DNA of 64,000 bases from an uncultured Polaribacter sp. (GTDB taxonomy: Bacteria > Bacteroidota > Bacteroidia > Flavobacteriales > Flavobacteriaceae): NCBI RefSeq assembly GCF_947497125.1, contig NZ_CANMFI010000002.1, positions 98,748 to 162,747 on the forward strand, written 5' to 3'. The position numbers were made by a program, and so were the translations under genes. The notes below the pieces were generated by a model that was not told the DNA's origin, did not search any database, and saw nothing but the letters and a program-made list of their open reading frames with translations. Below are positions 36,050 to 42,708 of this stretch, piece by piece (position 1 is the first letter of the stretch; each line of letters starts with the position of its first letter).

Positions 36050-37819
36050 CTAAATAATTTCCATCTTTTGCAACAAGAAAGAAGCATTCATATTTTTACA
36101 AATCCCATTTTTTAGGGTGTAATCAAAATGCAATTCATTGTTACTTATATCGGCATCAAAAAAGAAATTCTGAATATTTTTAAAGTCGTTTTCTAACTCA
36201 CATAAACTAACATCGTGGGTTGCTATAATACCTGTAGACATAGATTTTGTTAACTTTTCTACAAACTTTTTAGAACCCATTGCCTTGTCTACACTATTGG
36301 TTCCTTTTAAAATTTCATCTAAAATAATAAAGTAATCTGTAGTTTTAATTTCGTCTACAATAAACTTTAAACGCTTTAATTCTGAGTAAAAATAAGACTC
36401 GTCTTCGGTTAAAGAATCTGTAGTTCTCATACTTGTAATTAACCTAATAGGTTTGTATTTAAAACTTTGTGCACAAACAGGCAAACCACAATTTGCCATT
36501 ACAATAGAAAGTGAAATAGTTCTTAAAAAGGTGCTTTTACCTGCCATATTAGCGCCTGTAATAATAAAAAACTGTTCTTTTTCTATGGTAAAATCATTGT
36601 CTATTCTTTTACTTGCATCCAACAACGGATGTCCTAATTTGCATGCTTTTAAAACTTCTTTATCAGAAGTAATTTCTGGAAAAACAAATTTTGTATGGTT
36701 AAAATGAAAGTTGGCTAATGAGTTCTGAGCATCAAAAAAAGCAATGACAGAAAACCACTTATCTACGGTATGTTTATAGTTAGCAATCCACTTTTCTACT
36801 CTTAAAGCATTAAATATATCTGTTAAAAACAACCCATTACCAACCACAGCAATTACCAAATTATTCCGTTGATCAAAAGCGTCTAAACATCTAGAAAACT
36901 CTTTAAAAATAATAGAGGCCTTTTTGGTTTCTGTTGTAATAATTTGTTGCTTTTCTTTTAATAAGCTAGCGCTAAAATTTTCATTTTCAATTTCATTTAA
37001 TAAAACATAATACTGTTTTACAGTTTCTCTTACTTTATCTGTTTCTGCATATAAATTACTTGTTTTACTTAGAAACTTACCAGTAATAAAAAGGCCACAA
37101 AAAAACCATAATAACAGATAGGTAAAAGAAACAAAGCCAAATGCGACTAAACCAACTAAAACAATAGAAAACACCGAAAATAAAAGTTGAATTTTAGCCA
37201 AAAATTTTGGCAACACACTTGTATAATTCTGAAACCAACTTACAATAGATTTAGACGTAGTTTTAACAGTAACTAAACTTGCTAAAGCAGAAAAATGCTG
37301 CCTCCATATAACCTTTAAAGACAGTTCTTTAATCGCGTTTTGTTTGTTGGTAATATTTTCTATTTTATTTTCTGTAAATGTAGTTGCTAGTGCTTTTTTA
37401 CCCTCTAATGTTACAGTTCTATTTATGTATTGAAAAAAAGAACCGATACCAAATAAATCAATATCATTGCTATAAAAATGAGTTGGATTTACAAATTCTT
37501 TACCACTATCTAAATGCTGAAATTTTCTATTTAAAACATCTATTTCTGTGTTATTAATCTTAATTTTAGCTTTAACAACAGCTCTTTTTCGTTTTAAGCT
37601 CGTTTGCTTTACAACTAAAAAAGCAAACAAAGTAGCTCCTAAAACTGTAATAATAAGTACCTCTGTATAATTTCCAAAAGTTAAATATGCTAAAAAAGAA
37701 GTCCCTAAAAAAACAGCCAATCGAAACAAACTTAACTGTAAAGACTTTTTCTTTAAATGTAGGGCTTCTATTAATAAGTTATCTTTCTGAGTTTTATAAA
37801 AATCTACAGGTGCTTTCAT
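36050..37819 (-). CDS. Membrane-associated MutS-like ATPase
   Basis: 589 residues. The C-terminal 200 residues are a MutS family ATPase: Walker A TGANMAGKSTFLRTISLSI (about 420), TDSLTEDESYFYSELKRL, Walker B YFIILDEILKGTNSVDKA and the switch GIIATHDVSLCELE. The mismatch-binding domain I and connector of true MutS are absent. The N-terminal part has four hydrophobic helices (two at about 30-65, two at about 210-245), so the protein is probably an inner-membrane protein. The role is unknown; mismatch repair is unlikely. Lies 8 bases downstream of the ThiF/MoeB-like gene. Confidence 0.88.
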   Translation of the reverse strand: MKAPVDFYKTQKDNLLIEALHLKKKSLQLSLFRLAVFLGTSFLAYLTFGNYTEVLIITVLGATLFAFLVVKQTSLKRKRAVVKAKIKINNTEIDVLNRKFQHLDSGKEFVNPTHFYSNDIDLFGIGSFFQYINRTVTLEGKKALATTFTENKIENITNKQNAIKELSLKVIWRQHFSALASLVTVKTTSKSIVSWFQNYTSVLPKFLAKIQLLFSVFSIVLVGLVAFGFVSFTYLLLWFFCGLFITGKFLSKTSNLYAETDKVRETVKQYYVLLNEIENENFSASLLKEKQQIITTETKKASIIFKEFSRCLDAFDQRNNLVIAVVGNGLFLTDIFNALRVEKWIANYKHTVDKWFSVIAFFDAQNSLANFHFNHTKFVFPEITSDKEVLKACKLGHPLLDASKRIDNDFTIEKEQFFIITGANMAGKSTFLRTISLSIVMANCGLPVCAQSFKYKPIRLITSMRTTDSLTEDESYFYSELKRLKFIVDEIKTTDYFIILDEILKGTNSVDKAMGSKKFVEKLTKSMSTGIIATHDVSLCELENDFKNIQNFFFDADISNNELHFDYTLKNGICKNMNASFLLQKMEII

Positions 37820-37827
37820 AATAGTTC

Positions 37828-38922
37828 TTAATTGTTATAACCAGAGATACCACCTGTTAAGTTTAAAACTTTTAAATTAGGGTGTTTATCTTTTAATATT
37901 TCTGTTGCTTTATAGCTGTTAAAGCCTCTTTGGCAAACCATAATATATGTTTTATTAAAATTTACTTCTATTGAAGCTGCACTAAATTCTTGAATAGGTA
38001 TTGTTTGTTGAACAGTAAAAGGTAACTTTAAGTTAGGTAAAACCGCAATTAACTCAACATTTTTAGAGGTCTCCTCATTTAGCAAAAGCTCTTTTAATGT
38101 TGCTGGTGATATTTGTAAATTAGGCTTTTGAGAAGAGCATGCAATATCAAAATACGTTTGTAATTTAAATATTTTTGCTATTTTTTCTCTTAAAACTGTT
38201 GGCTTCAATTTCATTTTAAATTGGGTGTTTTGCAACGAATTGTATATTAACAGTTCATTTGTAATAGGTTTTCCTACCTTAGTAATCAATTTTAGCACCT
38301 CATTTACTTGTTGCATCGCTATAATGCCTACAATAGAATTTAAGGTTCCTGTGGTTTCGCAATTCGGTATTTCGGTTGCCATTTCTGGAAAAGCATCTCT
38401 TAAATTGGCAGTGTAACTCCCATTTTGTTCTAAAACATTAAAGGTGGCTACATACCCATCAAACTTATACAAAGAACCATATACCAATGGCTTTTTATTA
38501 ATTACACAGGCGTCATTTAAAAGGTATTTTGTAGGTAAAGAATCTGTTGCATCTACCACAATATCATACTTAGAAAGTAACGCTAAAACATTCTCTTTAG
38601 TAACTGGTGTATTTGTAAAGTTTACTTCTGTAAAAGGAGCTCTTTTTTTTATGAAAGCTGCTAAGACAGCTGCTTTTGGTTTGTCTACATCGTCTAAAGT
38701 ATAAAAAAACTGTCTGTGTAAATTAGAAACAGCAACGGTATCAAAATCTACTAGTTTGATTTCTCCAATTCCGCTTGATGCTAAAGAGACAGCAATAGTG
38801 CTTCCTAAACCACCACAACCAACCACTAAAACAGCTGCGTTTTGAAGTCTTTGCTGACCAATTTCACCTATTTCTGGCAAGGTAATTTGACGTTTAAAAA
38901 ACTGACTTTTGGTTACTTTCAT
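37828..38922 (-). CDS. ThiF/MoeB-type adenylyltransferase fused to a rhodanese-like domain
   Basis: 364 residues. N-terminal E1-like domain: RQITLPEIGEIGQQRL, VLVVGCGGLGSTIAVSLASSGIGEIKLVDFD, VSNLHRQFFY, DATDSLPTKYLLND. It activates the C terminus of a ubiquitin-like sulfur carrier (ThiS or MoaD) by adenylation. The C-terminal 100 residues are rhodanese-like, with IMVCQRGFNSYKA carrying the Cys that takes up persulfide. The CXXC zinc pairs of E. coli MoeB are not complete (one Cys in EIPNCETTG). Choice between thiamine and molybdopterin pathways is not possible here. Confidence 0.88.
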   Translation of the reverse strand: MKVTKSQFFKRQITLPEIGEIGQQRLQNAAVLVVGCGGLGSTIAVSLASSGIGEIKLVDFDTVAVSNLHRQFFYTLDDVDKPKAAVLAAFIKKRAPFTEVNFTNTPVTKENVLALLSKYDIVVDATDSLPTKYLLNDACVINKKPLVYGSLYKFDGYVATFNVLEQNGSYTANLRDAFPEMATEIPNCETTGTLNSIVGIIAMQQVNEVLKLITKVGKPITNELLIYNSLQNTQFKMKLKPTVLREKIAKIFKLQTYFDIACSSQKPNLQISPATLKELLLNEETSKNVELIAVLPNLKLPFTVQQTIPIQEFSAASIEVNFNKTYIMVCQRGFNSYKATEILKDKHPNLKVLNLTGGISGYNN

Positions 38923-38945
38923 TAAGGTTAAAGATAGTTAATTAA

Positions 38946-38976
38946 AAAAGCCATTACAAATTGTATAATGGCTTTT
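38946..38976 (-). terminator. Intrinsic terminator after leuS
   Basis: Stem AAAAGCCATTA / TAATGGCTTTT with a 9-base loop; in the leuS direction it ends in a T-run. It lies about 80 bases beyond the leuS stop. Confidence 0.85.
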
Positions 38977-39056
38977 AATTCCGTTTTAACTTTTATAAAT
39001 TTTACTATAAAATCTAACAATAACAATCCTTTTTAAAAGAGTACTAACTCCTAAAA

Positions 39057-42000
39057 TTAGCCAACTATGTTCACTATTTTACCAGGTACAATAATTATTT
39101 TCTTAGGTGTTCTTCCTTGTAATTGCTCTTGTGTTTTCTCGTTTTCTAATACTGCTTTTTCTATTTCTTCTTTCGATAAATCTAATGGAAGTTCTAATGT
39201 AAAACGCATTTTACCATTAAAAGAAATTGGGTAGTTTTTAGCACTTTCTATCAAATGTTTTGCCTCAAAAATAGGAAAATCTGCTGTAGAAATACTTTCT
39301 TTATTACCTAACTTACTCCACAATTCTTCTGTAATATGAGGTGCATAAGGTGATAATAAAACCAATAATGGCTCTAAAATAGCACGTTTGTTACATTTTA
39401 ATGCCGTTAACTCATTTACAGCAATCATAAAGGTAGAAACCGAAGTATTGAAAGAGAAATTCTCTATGTCTTCTTCTACTTTCTTAATCGTTTTATGTAA
39501 CGTTTTTAACTCGTCTTTGGTAGGTGCTGTTTCTGTAACTTCAAAATTATCTCCATTAAAAAAGAGTTTCCAAAATTTCTTTAAAAATGATGAAACTCCA
39601 GAAATACCAGAGGTTTTCCAAGGTTTTGTTTGCTCTAAAGGTCCTAAAAACATTTCGAACAAACGCAATGCATCTGCACCATATTCTGCAACAATATCAT
39701 CAGGATTTACAACATTGTATTTCGACTTCGACATTTTTTCTACCTCTCTAGAAACTTCATATTTTCCTGCATCTAAAATAAAATGAGCGTCTTTACAATC
39801 GGTATTTATAGGGTGATTTTTAAAACCCTCTACATCTAATTCATCAGAAGCATTTACCAAAGAAACATCTGCATGAAGTGCCGTTTTAGCAATTAACACT
39901 AAATCTGCAAAATTAGGGTCTAATAATTTATTGTCTAACAAGTAGTTTTTTACAACTGCTTCAAATTCATCATCAGTTGAAAATAAATTTTTAGAAACAA
40001 AAACAGTTGGTATTTTTTCAATAACATCGTCATTAGAAGCCTCTATTGAGCAGCCATTTTTAACAAATACCGAAGCTCTGTATACAAAAGCACTTGTTCC
40101 TAAAATCATTCCTTGGTTAATCAGTTTTTTTGCAAACTCATCTACAGGAACAATTCCTTTATCGAACAAGAATTTTTGCCAAAAACGTGCATACAATAAA
40201 TGACCCGTTGCATGTTCAGAACCACCAATGTACAAGTCTATATTTTGCCAATACTCTAGGTTTTCTTTCGATGCTATTTCGTTTTCGTTGTGCGGATCCA
40301 TATAACGGTTAAAGTAATACGAACTACCTGCCCAGCCTGGCATTGTATTTAATTCTAACGGATATACCGTTTTGTTTTTCAACTTATCATTGCTTACCAC
40401 TTTCTTTGCACGAGAATCCCAAGCCCATTCTGTTGCGTTCCCTAAAGGTGGTTTTCCGTCTTCAGTTGGCAAGTATTTTTCTACTTCTGGCAATACAATT
40501 GGCAAGTGCTCTGCAGCAATCATTTGCGGCATTCCGTCTTTATAATATACCGGAAAAGGTTCTCCCCAATAACGTTGTCTACTAAAAACAGCATCTCGCA
40601 AACGGTAATTTACTTTGCCATAACCAGCGCCTTTTTTCTCTAATTCGAAAATGGCTAACTTTAAGGCTTTCTTATATTTTAATCCGGATAAAAAATCTGA
40701 ATTTGCAATTACTGTTCCATCTTTGTCTGAATGTGCTGCTTCAGAAATATCAACACCTTCAAAAATATTCGGAATGGCAATATCAAAATGTTTTGCAAAA
40801 TCATAATCGCGTTGGTCTCCACAAGGAACCGCCATTACTGCACCAGTTCCGTAATTTGCCAATACGTAATCTCCAATCCAAATCGGAATTTGTTTTCCTG
40901 TAAAAGGATGAACTGCATAGGCACCCGTAAATGCACCTGAAATGGTTTTTACATCTGCCATTCTATCACGTTCAGAACGTTTTGCAGTTGCAGAAATATA
41001 CGCTTCAACAGCAGCTTTTTGAGTATCGGTTGTAATCTTAGAAACCAGCTCGTGTTCTGGAGCTAATGTTAGAAAAGAAACCCCAAAAATAGTGTCTGGA
41101 CGTGTTGTAAACACATCTATTTTATCAGATTTCTCGACTGCGCTCGAAGTGACATTCTTTTTACTTTCTGTCTTTTGAACTTTAGGAAACTGAATTGCAA
41201 AATTAATTTCAGATACAACTTTTACAACATTTTGAAGTACTTCTTCGTTTGAAAAACGAATTACATTAAAGCCTTCTTTATTAAAAAATACTGTTCTTTC
41301 TGCTTCATCTTCTTTACCAGAAAATTCAACAATTAAGTTTTTGGCCAAACACACATAATCTACCAAAAATGACCCTATCGTGTATTTTTTTCTAAATTTA
41401 GATGCTCCTTTTTTATTCTTTATTTCATTCCAAAGTGTTGTTTCAGCCTTTGATAAATTAGCACGTAATTCTTTTAAAGCATCTAATTCTTTGTATGTTA
41501 ATTTAACTTCTGAAGTTAAATCTTTAGATTTTACATCAACTTGAAAAGAAACCATTGCTCCAACAGATTTCCCAATCCAATTGGTTTGCGAATCTTTTAA
41601 AGGCTGTGGCCAATCGATGGTTTCTAAACCATCTAACAAACGTTGTGCATATGCAGAAATTCGCATAGACCATTGTGTCATCTTTTTTCTGACAACAGGA
41701 TGACTTCCACGCTCTGATACTCCGTTTACAATTTCATCATTTGCTAAAACAGTACCTAGTGCAGGGCACCAGTTTACCTCTGTATCCGACAAATATGTTA
41801 AACGATATTGTAATAAAATTTCTTCTTGTGCTGCTTTTGAAAACGCTTTCCATTCATCCGAAGAAAATGATGTAACATCTTCATCACACACTGCATTTAC
41901 AGTTGTATTTCCTTCTTTTTTAAAGATTTTTTCTAAGGTAGAAATGTCTTCTGCTTTGTCTGTATCTTTGTTGTACCAAGAATTAAAAAGCTGAATAAAA

Positions 42001-42413
42001 ATCCACTGCGTCCATTTGTAATATTCAGGATTTGAAGTTCTTACTTCTCTACTCCAATCAAAAGAAAAACCAATTTGGTCTAATTGTCTTCTATATGTTT
42101 TTATATTTTCTTCAGTGGTTTTTGCTGGATGTTGCCCAGTTTGTATCGCATATTGCTCTGCTGGCAAACCAAAAGAATCGTACCCTTGCGGATGCAATAC
42201 ATTAAAACCTTTGTGACGTTTGTAACGCGCATAAATATCTGATGCAATATACCCTAACGGATGCCCAACATGTAAGCCTGCACCACTAGGATAAGGAAAC
42301 ATATCTAATACATAATATTTAGGTTTCTCACTTTCATTAATAGCTTTAAAAGTTTGGTTATCTGCCCAAAATTTTTGCCAATTCTTTTCTATTTCTTGAT
42401 GATTGTATTGCAT
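39057..42413 (-). CDS. leuS: Leucyl-tRNA synthetase with a DUF559 domain inserted in its editing domain
   Basis: 1118 residues. Charges tRNA-Leu. Class I signatures HIGH-like LHVGHPLGY (about 47-55) and KMSKSKYN, CP1 editing domain with FTTRPDTIFGVSF (435-447), and the C-terminal tRNA-binding domains are intact and in frame. Between FQV (290-293), which in other LeuRS is followed within a short loop by the TTRPDT strand, about 135 residues (295-431) are inserted. Residues 311-404 resemble DUF559, a Vsr-like nuclease fold. The rest of the extra length (for example 151-200 and the segment before KMSKS) is of the kind I expect in Bacteroidota LeuRS. Confidence 0.96.
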   Translation of the reverse strand: MQYNHQEIEKNWQKFWADNQTFKAINESEKPKYYVLDMFPYPSGAGLHVGHPLGYIASDIYARYKRHKGFNVLHPQGYDSFGLPAEQYAIQTGQHPAKTTEENIKTYRRQLDQIGFSFDWSREVRTSNPEYYKWTQWIFIQLFNSWYNKDTDKAEDISTLEKIFKKEGNTTVNAVCDEDVTSFSSDEWKAFSKAAQEEILLQYRLTYLSDTEVNWCPALGTVLANDEIVNGVSERGSHPVVRKKMTQWSMRISAYAQRLLDGLETIDWPQPLKDSQTNWIGKSVGAMVSFQVDVKSKDLTSEVKLTYKELDALKELRANLSKAETTLWNEIKNKKGASKFRKKYTIGSFLVDYVCLAKNLIVEFSGKEDEAERTVFFNKEGFNVIRFSNEEVLQNVVKVVSEINFAIQFPKVQKTESKKNVTSSAVEKSDKIDVFTTRPDTIFGVSFLTLAPEHELVSKITTDTQKAAVEAYISATAKRSERDRMADVKTISGAFTGAYAVHPFTGKQIPIWIGDYVLANYGTGAVMAVPCGDQRDYDFAKHFDIAIPNIFEGVDISEAAHSDKDGTVIANSDFLSGLKYKKALKLAIFELEKKGAGYGKVNYRLRDAVFSRQRYWGEPFPVYYKDGMPQMIAAEHLPIVLPEVEKYLPTEDGKPPLGNATEWAWDSRAKKVVSNDKLKNKTVYPLELNTMPGWAGSSYYFNRYMDPHNENEIASKENLEYWQNIDLYIGGSEHATGHLLYARFWQKFLFDKGIVPVDEFAKKLINQGMILGTSAFVYRASVFVKNGCSIEASNDDVIEKIPTVFVSKNLFSTDDEFEAVVKNYLLDNKLLDPNFADLVLIAKTALHADVSLVNASDELDVEGFKNHPINTDCKDAHFILDAGKYEVSREVEKMSKSKYNVVNPDDIVAEYGADALRLFEMFLGPLEQTKPWKTSGISGVSSFLKKFWKLFFNGDNFEVTETAPTKDELKTLHKTIKKVEEDIENFSFNTSVSTFMIAVNELTALKCNKRAILEPLLVLLSPYAPHITEELWSKLGNKESISTADFPIFEAKHLIESAKNYPISFNGKMRFTLELPLDLSKEEIEKAVLENEKTQEQLQGRTPKKIIIVPGKIVNIVG
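41121..41531 (-). mobile_element. In-frame DUF559-type insert in leuS
   Basis: The insert covers LeuRS residues about 295-431. The domain at 311-404 shows the DUF559 order: LRANLSKAETTLWNEIKN (Glu324), KFRKKYTIGSFLVDYVC (Asp352), LIVEFSG (Glu363), AERTVFFNKEGFNVIRFSNEEVL. The DG..H stretch that normally follows the Glu is shortened to SGKED, so the nuclease is probably inactive. Ends: a palindrome at 41501-41521 on the 5' side and the repeat TCGACTGCGCTCGA at 41134-41147 on the 3' side. Exact borders are approximate, and mobility is inferred. Confidence 0.75.
41131..41153 (+). repeat. TCGA-palindrome repeat inside the leuS coding region
   Basis: TTCTCGACTGCGCTCGAAGT holds the same 14-mer as 20128-20141 (and, inverted, 20097-20110). 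In leuS it encodes VTSSAVEKS, directly before the native strand IDVFTTRPDT. Confidence 0.85.
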
Positions 42414-42435
42414 CTGTTGGTTCTTATTTAGTGTA

Positions 42436-42463
42436 CAAATTTACGTTTATTCTTTGTAAGCAA
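42436..42463 (-). promoter_or_regulatory. leuS promoter
   Basis: Minus strand TTG (42461-42463), 17-base spacer, TAAATTTG (42436-42443), 23 bases upstream of the leuS ATG. Confidence 0.75.
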
Positions 42464-42486
42464 AAAGGAGATTTTCTTTTAAATAA

Positions 42487-42520
42487 AATCAGGCTTTCAA
42501 ATGTATTTAAAAGCCTGATT
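42487..42520 (-). terminator. Hairpin upstream of the leuS promoter
   Basis: AATCAGGCTT (42487-42496) pairs with AAGCCTGATT (42511-42520). Read leftward it is followed by TTTATTT, so it could stop transcription from infB or from an unseen transcript in the 42521-42648 gap. No gene or known RNA was recognised in that gap. Confidence 0.6.
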
Positions 42521-42648
42521 GAACTTGCAACTCTATCTAAAAGTTAAAATATATGTAGGATACTTTCTTTAAAAAAATTCAGTTTCCTCGATACGCGCTT
42601 CATCAGAAATAGGACAACACAAGTAATAAAAGGAATCTATCCTGAACT

Positions 42649-42688
42649 AAAAAAGTCGAGATTTTAAATTTAAAATCTCGACTTTTTT
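42649..42688 (-). terminator. Intrinsic terminator of the rimP-nusA-infB operon
   Basis: A perfect 40-base palindrome with arms AAAAAAGTCGAGATTTTAAA and its complement, 20 bases beyond the infB stop, with a T-run in the infB direction. Confidence 0.92.
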
Positions 42689-42708
42689 AATCTAATATTG
42701 AAAATTTA

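Noticed and set aside
36050..37819. True mismatch repair gene mutS or mutS2
   Set aside because: It lacks the mismatch-binding N-terminal domain of MutS and the Smr domain of MutS2, and is too short for either.
39388..39786. Frame of 132 codons on the plus strand opposite leuS
   Set aside because: The minus strand encodes well-conserved LeuRS sequence here; the antisense frame has no motif, promoter or conserved start.
41800..41965. Extra LeuRS segment around residues 151-200 (DEDVTSFSSDEWKAFSKAAQ)
   Set aside because: At first taken as a second insert, but a segment of this type is what I expect in Bacteroidota LeuRS in general, unlike the DUF559 block.
42586..42620. CCTCGATACGCGCTTCATCAG between infB and leuS as a degenerate copy of the TCGA repeat
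   Set aside because: Only a short match; the palindrome is not complete, so it is not counted as a copy.
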